A stretch of DNA of 64,000 nucleotides from Oleisolibacter albus (GTDB lineage Bacteria > Pseudomonadota > Alphaproteobacteria > Azospirillales > Azospirillaceae), in NCBI RefSeq assembly GCF_003336875.1, contig NZ_QGNJ01000006.1, forward strand, positions 186,001-250,000. Direction: 5' to 3'. Position 1 is the first letter of the stretch, and each line of letters starts with the position of its first letter. Under the pieces are notes generated by a model. That model had not been told where the DNA came from, did not search any database, and saw only the letters and a program-made list of their open reading frames with translations. The position numbers and the translations under genes were made by a program. This document shows, piece by piece, positions 8,210 to 16,998 of the stretch.

Positions 8210-9253
8210 TCAGCCCTCGGCCGCCGGCTGCAGGGCACGCTGCGGCAGCAGGGGAAGGCGGCGGGCCAGCCGCCGCAGTTTGAACAGTGCCCGCCGGTGC
8301 AATGGGCGGAAATAGCGGCGGCGGAGATCGTCGAGATCGCTCTGCCGGTCCGGGAGCATCAGCGGGAAATGCCGCAAGGGAAAGGCGACCGGCCCCGCCT
8401 GATCGTTGACGCCGGGAATGACGTCCTTGGTCAGGGTCGCATCCTCCCCGAAGCCGATGTTGCGGATCAGGTGCCGCGTCGGCTTCACCACCAGCCCGTT
8501 GTTGACCCAGCAGGCCAGCTGGAAGCGGTAGGCCCAGGAATTGAGACGGTCGGCCTGGAGCAGATCGAAGGTGGAGGTCCAGAAACGGGCGGCGGCACGG
8601 TCGTTGAACAGGTCCAGCAGCCGGTCTTCCCGGCGCATCTGCGGCCAGAGCCGCATGTCCATGTCGAACTGGCGCCAGGCCCGCCGCCAGGTGGCCCAGC
8701 CCCAGCTGGCGAACAGGGTGGAGTAGTAATAGCTGTAGGGCTGGTTGCGGCGGCCGGCGGGCATGGAACTGCGGCCGCAGACGGCGAAGACGCGGGCATC
8801 GTCGCGGAAGCGGTCCAGCAGCTCGGCACAGAACGGGAAGAAGGTCGGGTCCGGCAGGCAGTCATCCTCCAGCACCAGCGCCTCCTCCACCCGCTCGAAC
8901 ACCCAGTCCAGCCCGGAGGCGATGCGATGGCGCGTGCCCATGTTGGCGGCGGCGAAGTTCGTCTCCACCCGGCAGGGCCAGTCCACCCGGTCGATGACGG
9001 CCCGCGCCGCGTGGCAGCGCTCCGCATCAGTGGGATGGCCGGGGCGCGGCCCGTCGGCGATGACCAGCAGATGCCGGGGCCGGACCTGGGCGATGGCGTC
9101 CAGGATGCGGCGCGTCACCGCCGGCCGGTTGAACAGGATCAGCACGACGGGCCGGTCGAAGCCGGTGTCGTCATGCGTGCCCGTGCGGGTCCGGGGGGCC
9201 ATGGCGGTCTCCAGGTCTGGGGCGGCGTCCGTGGGGGAAAGGACGCGGGTCAT
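8210..9253 (-). CDS. GT-A glycosyltransferase, HlpA/sugar-transferase-like
   Basis: 347 residues. The catalytic part begins RPVVLILFNRPAVTRRILDAI and includes HLLVIADGPR and the acidic motif LVLEDDCLPDPTFF, followed by an aromatic stretch SYYYSTLFASWGWATWRRAW. This is the pattern of GT2-like transferases often named 'hemolytic protein HlpA-like'. The start at 9253 overlaps the stop of the flippase gene by 4 bp, so translation is coupled. The reading frame is open for about 1.7 kb further upstream, but that part is only a shadow of the flippase gene. Confidence 0.8.
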   Translation of the reverse strand: MTRVLSPTDAAPDLETAMAPRTRTGTHDDTGFDRPVVLILFNRPAVTRRILDAIAQVRPRHLLVIADGPRPGHPTDAERCHAARAVIDRVDWPCRVETNFAAANMGTRHRIASGLDWVFERVEEALVLEDDCLPDPTFFPFCAELLDRFRDDARVFAVCGRSSMPAGRRNQPYSYYYSTLFASWGWATWRRAWRQFDMDMRLWPQMRREDRLLDLFNDRAAARFWTSTFDLLQADRLNSWAYRFQLACWVNNGLVVKPTRHLIRNIGFGEDATLTKDVIPGVNDQAGPVAFPLRHFPLMLPDRQSDLDDLRRRYFRPLHRRALFKLRRLARRLPLLPQRALQPAAEG

Positions 9254-10761
9254 GGGCCGGCCCGCCGCAAGGGCCGGTCGGGATGGCGGCCGGCCAGGGC
9301 GACACCGGCGAAGGACAGCAGCATCGGCCGGGCCAGCAGCAGCAGGGCCAACCCATAGGCCAGGGCGCCGACCAGGACGGCACCGGCCAGCCGCAGCGGC
9401 GCGGGTTCGGCCGCAGTCAGATGGCGCCAGCCCAGCACGGCCACCAGCATCACCAGAGACGCCAGGGCGATGGGCCAGACCCCGGACAGCAGCGGGCGCA
9501 GCCGCACCTTCAGCTGCCGGCGCAGCACATGCAGGTTCAGCGGCAGCAGCAGCAGCCCGCGCAGCACCATGGCCGCCGCCACCGCCGTGGTGCCGTGGGG
9601 CAGCGACAGCAGCAGCACAGGCGCCAGGGCCGCCAGATTGACGAGGTTGAGCCAGAGGCGCCAGCGCGTCTCCCCGGTTCCCGCCATCAACGCGCCCAGC
9701 CCGTAGGTCAGAGCCCATTGCAGCCCCATCAGCGCCATGATCTGGACCACGGGAACGGCCGCGGCCCAGCGCGCCCCGAACAGCACCGGCACCAGATCCG
9801 GCGCCACGGCGGCGAGGCCGAGATAGGCGGGGAAGGCCAGCAGGGCCGACAGCTGCACCAGCGAGGCCAGGGCCCGCTCCAGCCGCTCCCGCTGGTCCTG
9901 CACGCGGGAGAACAGCGGCAGCGCCACCTGGTTGATGGGCATCAGCAGCAGGACGCTGAGCATCTCCAGCAGGCGCCAGCCCATGGTGAACAGCCCCACC
10001 GCCGCCGGCCCCAGGGTGGCACCGATGACCAGACGCGGGATCTGCTGCTCGGCATACTGCACCCCGCGGGTGCTGACGGTGTGGGTGCAGTAGGCGGCGA
10101 TGTCGGCGAGATGGCGGCGGCTGGCGGCCAGACCCGGCCGCCAGGGCGACGCCGTCCACAGCACCAGGACCTGCACGGTCCACTGCGCCAGGAACATCCA
10201 GGCCAGGCTCCAGACCCCGTATCCCTGCAAGGCCAGCCCCACGCCGACCGCCCCGCCGACCAGCGCAGCCAGGATGCCGCGCAGGGCCAGCGCCCCGAAC
10301 AGCAGCTCGCGCTTCAGCTGCGCCACCTGCACCCCGGCCAGGGCATAGAGCAGCGGCAGCGCCGACAGCAGGTGCATCAGCGGCGTCACCGCGGGTTCGC
10401 CATAGAAGCGGGCCAGGGGGGCGGCCAGCAGCCACATGGCCAGGGCGATGGCACCGCCGGTTCCGATCAGCAGCCAGAAGACGGTGTCCACATGGCCGGG
10501 CTCCAGATCGCGCCGCTGCACCAGCACGGTGCCGATGCCGTCCACCAGGCTGATCTGGGCCAGCGCCGCCACGACCATGGCCATGGCGACCAGGCCATAG
10601 GCCTCCGGCCCCAGGATGCGGGCCAGCAGGCCGAAGACGACGAAGTTCATGCCCTCGCGCAGCCAGGTCCCAACAGCGGACCAGGCCAGGGCGGAGGGCA
10701 GACGGCTGCGGAGGTTCAAGACGACCCCTTTCCCTGCGGCGATACGGACGGCGGCCCTCAT
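9250..10761 (-). CDS. Polysaccharide flippase (Wzx-type, MOP superfamily)
   Basis: 503 residues made almost wholly of hydrophobic helices, about 12-14, with the N-terminal stretch SALAWSAVGTWLREGMNFV, then FGLLARILGPEAYGLVAMA. That 'ARILGPEAYGL' signature is typical of lipid-linked oligosaccharide translocases of the MOP family. It should move undecaprenyl-linked repeat units across the inner membrane for Wzy polymerisation. The start at 10761 (MRAAVRIAAGKG) overlaps the upstream glycosyltransferase by 4 bp; longer in-frame starts would run into that gene. Confidence 0.88.
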   Translation of the reverse strand: MRAAVRIAAGKGVVLNLRSRLPSALAWSAVGTWLREGMNFVVFGLLARILGPEAYGLVAMAMVVAALAQISLVDGIGTVLVQRRDLEPGHVDTVFWLLIGTGGAIALAMWLLAAPLARFYGEPAVTPLMHLLSALPLLYALAGVQVAQLKRELLFGALALRGILAALVGGAVGVGLALQGYGVWSLAWMFLAQWTVQVLVLWTASPWRPGLAASRRHLADIAAYCTHTVSTRGVQYAEQQIPRLVIGATLGPAAVGLFTMGWRLLEMLSVLLLMPINQVALPLFSRVQDQRERLERALASLVQLSALLAFPAYLGLAAVAPDLVPVLFGARWAAAVPVVQIMALMGLQWALTYGLGALMAGTGETRWRLWLNLVNLAALAPVLLLSLPHGTTAVAAAMVLRGLLLLPLNLHVLRRQLKVRLRPLLSGVWPIALASLVMLVAVLGWRHLTAAEPAPLRLAGAVLVGALAYGLALLLLARPMLLSFAGVALAGRHPDRPLRRAGP

Positions 10762-11969
10762 GGCTCGGGCACCGCGGCCATCGCGCGGTCGCCGGCGGCA
10801 TAGCCGGGCGCGGGCACCGGCTGGTCGCGGACCGCCGTGATCTGTGCCTTGCGCAGCGGGCGCCCGTAGTAGAGCGCCTCGGTTTCGGCGCACATGCGAT
10901 CGATGGTGAACCGGTCGGACAAGGCCCGCGCCGCCACGCCCATGCGGGACCGCAACGCCGGGTCGCGGGCCAGACGCAGGATGGCCTCGGCCAGGGCGGC
11001 ACTGTCCTCACGCGGGATGATCAGGCCGGAAACCCCATGCTGGATGGCCTCGGCGGCGCCGCCCACGGGGGTACAGATCACCGGCAGGCCGCAATGCAGC
11101 GCTTCCATCAGGCTGTAGGACAGACCCTCATAGCGGCTGGGCATGACCAGCAGATCGAAACCGGGCAGATAGGCCCGGGCCGGCTGTTCCCCCAGCCAGG
11201 TGCAGCATCCCTCCAGCCCGGCGGCCGTGGCCTGACGGCGCAGCCCGTCCTGGAGGCTGCCGCTCCCGATCATGACCAGATGCACGTCGGCGCGCTGCTG
11301 CTGCACCAGCGGCATGGCCGCCAGCAGCACATCGATGCCCTTCTGGTATTCCAGCCGGCCGACGAAGCCGACCAGCAGCGTGCGGGACGGCAGCCCCAGC
11401 CGCTGGCGCAGATCTTCCCTTGGCTCGAAACCGCGATCCTGGATGCCGTTGTGGATGACGGCCAGCCGGCGGGCGGAGATGCCGAGACGGTGGGCGTGGG
11501 TGCGTTCCAGGCCGGAGGTGCAGACCACGCGGCTGCTGGCCAGACTGAGGCCCAGCTCGGCCATGCGGTAGACCAGGGCCGCGGCCGGCGACAGGCCGGG
11601 CGACATGGTGATGAAGGCATGAGGCGTGTAGATGCTGCCGGCCGTGCTGAGCAGGCCCAGCAGCCGGGAATAGAGCCCGGCCTTCGAGCTGTGCCCGTGC
11701 AGGATGTCGAAGGGGCCATACCGGCGCAGATGCGCCGACAGCTTCAGCAGCACCAGCCCGTCGCGCCAGGTGGGCGAACGCTCCATCGGCAGGCTGACGC
11801 TGTGCAGGCCCGGCTCCTCCTCCAGTTCGGCAAGAAGGGCGGGATCGGCCCGGTTCGGAGCATAGATCAGATGCACATGATGGCCGCGGCGGACCATGCC
11901 GCGGGACAGGTCGACCACATGCCGGCCGACACCGGCACTCATGGCCTCCGCAATGTAGCAGATGCGCAT
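10758..11969 (-). CDS. Glycosyltransferase family 4
   Basis: 403 residues. The acceptor domain starts MRICYIAEAMSAGVGRHVVDL and includes DILHGHSSKAG. The donor domain has LVGFVGRLEYQKGIDVLL and the motif MPSRYEGLSYSLMEALHCGLPVI (cited for its EGLSYSLMEA core). The start is fixed by a strong ribosome site, GGAAGGAGGGGGC, just before ATG 11969. It sits between the priming transferase and the flippase and probably adds an early sugar of the repeat. Confidence 0.88.
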   Translation of the reverse strand: MRICYIAEAMSAGVGRHVVDLSRGMVRRGHHVHLIYAPNRADPALLAELEEEPGLHSVSLPMERSPTWRDGLVLLKLSAHLRRYGPFDILHGHSSKAGLYSRLLGLLSTAGSIYTPHAFITMSPGLSPAAALVYRMAELGLSLASSRVVCTSGLERTHAHRLGISARRLAVIHNGIQDRGFEPREDLRQRLGLPSRTLLVGFVGRLEYQKGIDVLLAAMPLVQQQRADVHLVMIGSGSLQDGLRRQATAAGLEGCCTWLGEQPARAYLPGFDLLVMPSRYEGLSYSLMEALHCGLPVICTPVGGAAEAIQHGVSGLIIPREDSAALAEAILRLARDPALRSRMGVAARALSDRFTIDRMCAETEALYYGRPLRKAQITAVRDQPVPAPGYAAGDRAMAAVPEP

Positions 11970-12019
11970 GCCCCCTCCTTCCGTCACGGCGGCGTCCGCC
12001 CCTCTGCCCCGACCCAGGG

Positions 12020-12730
12020 TCAATAGGCGCCGCGGGGGGCGACCAGGACCTTGGCTGTGCGCACGGCGATGATGACGTCGGTCCAGACCGACCAATGGGC
12101 GCGGTAGAGATTGTCCAGCTCGACCCGGCGGTCGTAATCGGTGTCGTTGCGGCTGCTGATCTGCCACAGCCCGGTCAGGCCGGGACGACAGGCCATGTAC
12201 TGCTCGAACCAGTCGGCATAGCGGACAACCTCCGCCGCCACGATGGGCCGTGGACCGACCAGGCTCATGTCGCCTCGCAGCACGTTGAACAGCTGCGGCA
12301 GCTCATCGAGGCTGCTGCGGCGCAGGAAGCGGCCGACCGGGGTGATCCGCGGGTCGCTTTTCAGCTTCTGGATGCGTTGCCATTCCTCACGCGCGGCGGG
12401 ATCGGCCGCCAGCAGCGCCTGCAGCCGGGCTTCGGCATCCACCACCATGGTGCGGAACTTCAGGCAGGTGAAGGACCGGCCACCGGCACCGATGCGCGTC
12501 TGCCGGAACAGGATCGGTCCGCCGTCACGGCCGACCAGCGCCGCCACCACCAGCATGACCGGCGCGAACAGCAGCAGCAGCAGCACCGCACCGATCAGGT
12601 CGAAGACCCGCTTCGTCCGCTGGCGATGCAGGGGACGGTCATCCGCTGACGCCTCATCCTCCGCCCCGGACAGGCGAACCGGTGAAAATCCGTCGAGGTC
12701 AACCGCGACAGCACTGATCGGCTCGGTCAT
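12020..12730 (-). CDS. Priming phosphoglycosyltransferase (ExoY/WbaP-type monotopic PGT)
   Basis: 236 residues. One hydrophobic segment, VFDLIGAVLLLLLFAPVMLV, precedes the catalytic core PILFRQTRIGAGGRSFTCLK with KFRTMV, then the DELPQLFNVLRGDMSLVGPR block that marks bacterial sugar transferases. It should transfer a sugar-1-phosphate to undecaprenyl phosphate, the first step of repeat synthesis at the inner membrane. The short form lacks the extra four helices of full-length WbaP and so resembles ExoY. It is the first gene of the six-gene minus-strand block, so its promoter lies in the 0.9-kb region upstream. Confidence 0.9.
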   Translation of the reverse strand: MTEPISAVAVDLDGFSPVRLSGAEDEASADDRPLHRQRTKRVFDLIGAVLLLLLFAPVMLVVAALVGRDGGPILFRQTRIGAGGRSFTCLKFRTMVVDAEARLQALLAADPAAREEWQRIQKLKSDPRITPVGRFLRRSSLDELPQLFNVLRGDMSLVGPRPIVAAEVVRYADWFEQYMACRPGLTGLWQISSRNDTDYDRRVELDNLYRAHWSVWTDVIIAVRTAKVLVAPRGAY

Positions 12731-12886
12731 GGCATCACCCCCCAATGGCCCCAAACGGGCAGTGGATACGGTTTCCCGCCCGCGCTGATGCCGATGCCGT
12801 ACCGGAGAGGCCAGAGCAGCCGCCAAGGTACAGGCGCAACAGCATTCCTGCGATTGCGGAGACAAACATAAGATCATTGTGCAAAT

Positions 12887-12913
12887 GATGAATTCACGCG
12901 ATATGAATTCATC
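12887..12913. promoter_or_regulatory. Perfect 9-bp inverted repeat, candidate operator
   Basis: GATGAATTC (12887-12895) and GAATTCATC (12905-12913) are perfect inverted copies separated by 9 bases. The centre-to-centre distance of 18 bp fits a dimeric regulator, and the site lies about 160 bp upstream of the priming-transferase start. No T-run follows, so a terminator is less likely. Confidence 0.5.
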
Positions 12914-13345
12914 CATAAGCACAAATATTTTTATAGCTACACATAGTCTTATGGCGGGCGCTTCCCTGTATTTTTTGCTTTATTTTTCGTGTTTTTCTTT
13001 TGTTGCATTGCACCACAGGTCGCTCCATATCGAATACGGCATGTTTACGGCAAAATCAACAATGCGACTGCGCCATATCTCGCCGCGATGGACGTACCCC
13101 GCGGCAGCCAACACCTACCCACCCGCCAAGGTGGCATGCCGGGATTTCGTGAAATAAAGGCTGATCCAGGTCTGGAAACCGACCGGCTGAAGTCGTCCGA
13201 TCCGTCAGAGCACGACGGCAGCAGGCAAATTCCATCGCTCTAACCACAATTTGAGGACCATTCAGGCAAAGAGAAACAACCCTTTGCATGTCCCCCTTTG
13301 GCGCTGCCGGCGCCAGAACCCGACGGAATGCAGGACCGATCCCGC

Positions 13346-13365
13346 TTTCGGCCAATCAGCCGAAA
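13346..13365. promoter_or_regulatory. 7-bp inverted repeat TTTCGGC/GCCGAAA
   Basis: TTTCGGC (13346-13352) and GCCGAAA (13359-13365) flank a 6-base loop about 260 bp upstream of the autokinase gene. It could be an operator or an RNA hairpin in a long leader; neither is shown by the sequence. Confidence 0.35.
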
Positions 13366-13625
13366 AGGAGTTAGATTTTACATTTTGGATTATCCGTTTT
13401 CGTCTTTGTGTTGCGACGCAATGAATGTTTTCATGGCGGCAATGAAAAACATATGCAGCCAAATATAGCGGATATTTTAAAGTATATCCGCATTTTGATT
13501 GGAAAAATCCGCAAGTTTGATTTCCAGGCACACGCAAGAAATCTTCAGACCACATCAAAGCCACGCCATGGGTATTTCCGCGGATGGGTGAGCATCGGAA
13601 CCTGGCAGTCGAGAAAGGACGGAGC

Positions 13626-15890
13626 ATGGGGAAGATGGGGGTTCATGTCGCCGCCGTGAACCGGCTTCAGGACGGCGCCGGCGACGATGTCACCCTGGGA
13701 CAGATCGGCCGCATCCTCTGGCGGCGGCGGATCATCCTGGCCCTGACCTTCGTCCTGCTGATCGGGCTGGGCCAGATGGCCATCAACGGCATCATCCCCC
13801 GCTATACCGCGACGACGGCCCTGCTGCTGGAAGTGAAAACCAACAGTGTCGTGGCGTTCGAGGCCTATGAGACCGGCCTCAGCAAGGACAGTGCCCTGAT
13901 CCGCAGCCAGATGGACATCCTGCGGTCGCGGGCGCTGGCACGGCGCGTGGTGACGGAACTGGCCCTGACGCAGGACCCCGAATTCAACGTGCTGCTGCGC
14001 CCGTTCGATCCGGGCTTCCTGACGCGCAGCGGGCTGGTCCAGCTGCTGCCGGACCCGCTGCGGGCGCGCTGGGAGGAGATCCCGCCCGATCCGTCGCGCT
14101 ATGCGCCGGCCCTGGTGGAATCCCGCGTCATCAGCGCCGTGCTGTCCCGGCTCAGCGCCATGAACGACGGCAAATCCTACACGGTGCTGCTGTCCTTCAC
14201 CTCGGAGGATGCGGAAAAGGCTGCCCGCATCGCCAACGCCTTCGCCGAGATGTACCTGACCAGCCAGTTCGAGAACAAATACCAGGCGGTGGAACGGGCC
14301 TCCGCCTGGTTCGACCGCAAGAGCGAGGAACTGCGCCAGCGCATGGTCGTGGCCGACCGCGCCGTGCAGGAGTACCGGGAGCAGAACCAGATCGTCAATC
14401 TGGGCCAGAACTCCCTGACCAACGAGCAGCTGGCCCGGCTCAGCGGCATGCTGATCGCCGCCCGCACCAAGCGGGCCCAGCTGGAGGCGGCCCTGCGCGA
14501 GGCCCGGCAGGATGGCGGGGCCACCCTGGCCGGGGCCGACGCGGCCGGCGCCGATCCGGCCCTGGATACCGGTGCCGATGTGCGCGGGTCGCCGCTGCTG
14601 CAGTCGCTGCGCCAGCAGGAACGGCAGGTCGCCACCGAACTGGCGGAACTGGGCACGACACACCGGCCCGAACATCCCGTGGTGGTCAACGCCCTGGCCC
14701 GCCAGGCCCAGCTGCGCCAGAGCATCGAGCGCGAACAGCGCGCCGTGGTGCTGCGGCTGAGCAAGGAGGTGGAGATCGCCCGGGCCGAGGAGCGCGACCT
14801 CAACGCCAAGGTCAACGAGGCCGCCGAAGCCGATACGGCGGGCAGCCGCGCCAGCATCGTGCTGCGCCAGCTGATGAACGAGGCCGATGCGGCCCGGTCG
14901 CTCTACAAGACCTTCCTGGAAGGGGCGGGGCGCATCTCGGTGCAGCTGGACGCACCGGGATCGGACGCCACCATCCTGTCGCGGGCCGAGCGCCCCCTGG
15001 GACCATCCTATCCCCAGCGCACCGTGCTGCAGGGCCTGACCATCCTGGGCGCCCTGGCCGCCGCCCTGGCCCTGGTGGCGGTGCTGGAGATGATGGATAC
15101 CGGGTTCCGCGCGCCCGAGCAGGTGGAGCAGATGCTGGGGCTGCCGGTGCTGAGCATGGTGCCCTTCGTCCGCGGCCGCGAACATGCCTCGCTGACGGCG
15201 CTGCGCGACCCGGCCGGGCAGTTCGCCGACGCCATCAGTTCGGTCCGCACGGCGGCGCTGCTGAATCCGGGCGGGCGCAAGCCCCAGATCATCGCCGTGA
15301 CTTCCTCGCTGCCGGGGGAGGGCAAGACCTCGCTGGCCCTGAGCCTGGGACGGCTGACCGCGGCAGCCGGCAAGCGCGTGATCCTGGTGGAGTGCGATCT
15401 GCGCCGTCCGGGCCTGCGCCGCTATCTCGGCGTCGGCAAGCAGGCCGGCGTCGCCGAGGTGGTGCGCGGCGACCATCCGCTGGAGACCGCCATCCAGGAG
15501 GATGGCGTCTCGGGCATGCATTACCTGACCGCCGGCAGCCGTGTGCAGCACGCGGTCGAACTGATCAGCACACCGCAGATGCAGGCCCTGGTCCAGGATC
15601 TGGCCAGCCGCTACGACATGGTGCTGCTGGACACGCCGCCCATCGGCGTCGTGCTCGACCCGGTGGTGGTGGCGGGCATGGCCGACTGCACCGTGCTGGC
15701 GGTGCGCTGGGGCAAGACCCCGCGCCATCTGGTCCAGGCCGCGGTCGGCCGGCTGGCCGGAGCCCGGACCCGGATCGCCGGCGTGGTGATGACCCAGGTC
15801 AACACGCGCCGGGTCGGACGCTATTCCCGGGTCCATCAGCCCGAGAAATATGCCGCCGTCTATTTCTCCCCCCGCGTCCGCAGGTCCTGA
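13626..15890 (+). CDS. Polysaccharide co-polymerase / BY-type tyrosine autokinase (Wzc/ExoP-like)
   Basis: 754 residues. A Wzz-type membrane domain (first helix at IILALTFVLLIGLGQMAING, last near LTILGALAAALALVAVLEMM) flanks a long periplasmic coiled-coil region. The cytoplasmic kinase follows with Walker A SSLPGEGKTS, Walker A' ILVECDLRRP and Walker B MVLLDTPPIG. The C-terminus has several tyrosines (RYSRVHQPEKYAAVYFSP) as autophosphorylation sites. Such proteins control chain length and export in Wzy-dependent pathways. ATG 13626 is chosen because AAAGGACGGAG lies just before it; an upstream in-frame start at 13584 has no ribosome site. Confidence 0.92.
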   Translation: MGKMGVHVAAVNRLQDGAGDDVTLGQIGRILWRRRIILALTFVLLIGLGQMAINGIIPRYTATTALLLEVKTNSVVAFEAYETGLSKDSALIRSQMDILRSRALARRVVTELALTQDPEFNVLLRPFDPGFLTRSGLVQLLPDPLRARWEEIPPDPSRYAPALVESRVISAVLSRLSAMNDGKSYTVLLSFTSEDAEKAARIANAFAEMYLTSQFENKYQAVERASAWFDRKSEELRQRMVVADRAVQEYREQNQIVNLGQNSLTNEQLARLSGMLIAARTKRAQLEAALREARQDGGATLAGADAAGADPALDTGADVRGSPLLQSLRQQERQVATELAELGTTHRPEHPVVVNALARQAQLRQSIEREQRAVVLRLSKEVEIARAEERDLNAKVNEAAEADTAGSRASIVLRQLMNEADAARSLYKTFLEGAGRISVQLDAPGSDATILSRAERPLGPSYPQRTVLQGLTILGALAAALALVAVLEMMDTGFRAPEQVEQMLGLPVLSMVPFVRGREHASLTALRDPAGQFADAISSVRTAALLNPGGRKPQIIAVTSSLPGEGKTSLALSLGRLTAAAGKRVILVECDLRRPGLRRYLGVGKQAGVAEVVRGDHPLETAIQEDGVSGMHYLTAGSRVQHAVELISTPQMQALVQDLASRYDMVLLDTPPIGVVLDPVVVAGMADCTVLAVRWGKTPRHLVQAAVGRLAGARTRIAGVVMTQVNTRRVGRYSRVHQPEKYAAVYFSPRVRRS

Positions 15891-15933
15891 CCCCGCGCCA
15901 AGGTGACCCGCGCCAAGGTGAAAGGTGCCGCCC

Positions 15934-16998
15934 GTGAAGGCCTATTACTGGAAATCCAAGCTGCCGAACTTCGGCGACGACCTGAACGAATGGCTGTGGG
16001 ATGCGCTGGACCCCGCCTTCCCGCTGGTCGCCACCGATGTGGTGTTCCTGGGGGTCGGCACCATCCTGCGCGCCGGGCTGCCGCAGGGCCGGACACGCAT
16101 CGTCTTTTCCAGCGGCGCCGGCTACGACACGCTGCCCGAGGATGTGCGCTCGCCCGCCTGGCATATCCATGCGCTGCGGGGACCGCTGACCGTGCGGGCC
16201 CTGGGGCTGGACGATGATGCGGCCGCCAGAGCCGGCGGCGGCATCATCACCGGCGATGGCGCGCTGCTGTTGCAGACCCTGCCGGAGTTCCGTCTGCCCC
16301 GCGGCGACCGCACCGTCTTCGTCCCGCACTGGGCCAGCGGATCCCGCCTTTATGAGCGCGCCTGCGCCCAGGCCGGCATCGACCATGTCAGCCCGACCGA
16401 CGCGTGCAAGGCCGTCATCCGCCGCATCGTCACCGCCCGGCTGGTCCTGGCGGAGTCCATGCACGCCGCCATCATCGCCGACGCCTTCCGCGTGCCCTGG
16501 GTGCCAGTCTTCACCTCGGGCGAGATCAACACCTTCAAATGGCTGGACTGGGCGCTGTCGGTGGATGCCCCCTTCCGGCCCCTGCACATCGTCAATCCGG
16601 CGCTGGACTCCCGGGTCCGGGAAATCCTGCTGGGCCTTCAGGGCAAGCGCTACGCCACGGCTGGCGGGCGGGACGCCGCGACCGCCGATGCCGAGATGGT
16701 GCTGCGGCGGACCATGGACCGCTATGCCCGGCCGCCGTCGCGCCTGCGCGGACGCCTGCAGCATCTGGCGCGGCGTATCGGCGACGATGTGGTGATGCCG
16801 CGGCTGCAGGCGCTGGCCGATTCCCCGGCCATGGCCGATGCCCGGCGCCGCGCCGTCGATCATGTGGCCGCCGCCCTGGCACAGGCGGCGCGCATGCCGG
16901 GCTTCCTCAGCCCGGACACCAGCCTGCGCCGGACCACGGAGCGGCTGCAGCAGGGATTTGCCGAGATGATGCGCCAGATGAAGGCGCAGGCCGCATGA
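15934..16998 (+). CDS. Polysaccharide pyruvyltransferase family protein
   Basis: About 354 residues beginning KAYYWKSKLPNFGDDLNEWLW, the characteristic opening of pyruvyltransferases (GumL/ExoV/CsaB family). Further signs are FLGVGTILRAGLP, HALRGPLTVRALG and LAESMHAAIIADAFRVPWVPV. These enzymes put a pyruvate ketal from phosphoenolpyruvate on a sugar, giving the polymer negative charge. The family part ends near residue 260; the last 90 residues form an extra helical tail of unknown role. Start is GTG: 15934 has AAAGG eight bases upstream, and GTG 15925 is nearly as good. Confidence 0.85.
   Translation: MKAYYWKSKLPNFGDDLNEWLWDALDPAFPLVATDVVFLGVGTILRAGLPQGRTRIVFSSGAGYDTLPEDVRSPAWHIHALRGPLTVRALGLDDDAAARAGGGIITGDGALLLQTLPEFRLPRGDRTVFVPHWASGSRLYERACAQAGIDHVSPTDACKAVIRRIVTARLVLAESMHAAIIADAFRVPWVPVFTSGEINTFKWLDWALSVDAPFRPLHIVNPALDSRVREILLGLQGKRYATAGGRDAATADAEMVLRRTMDRYARPPSRLRGRLQHLARRIGDDVVMPRLQALADSPAMADARRRAVDHVAAALAQAARMPGFLSPDTSLRRTTERLQQGFAEMMRQMKAQAA

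Larger units (their letters stand above)
12731..13625. other. Regulatory intergenic region between two exopolysaccharide blocks
   Basis: 895 bp between divergent operons, the largest non-coding gap in the locus and clearly richer in A+T around 12870-13010 and 13370-13550. No convincing gene lies here. It holds a perfect 9-bp inverted repeat (12887-12913) and a 7-bp inverted repeat (13346-13365). The 3' end carries AAAGGA as the ribosome site of the tyrosine autokinase. A divergent, regulated promoter region is the natural reading. Confidence 0.6.

Noticed and set aside
12879-13243. Short plus-strand frames in the exopolysaccharide control region
   Set aside because: No ribosome site and no gene-like codon pattern; the region looks regulatory.
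13545-15836. A minus-strand frame of 763 codons antisense to the autokinase
   Set aside because: Shadow composition only; the plus strand has all kinase motifs.
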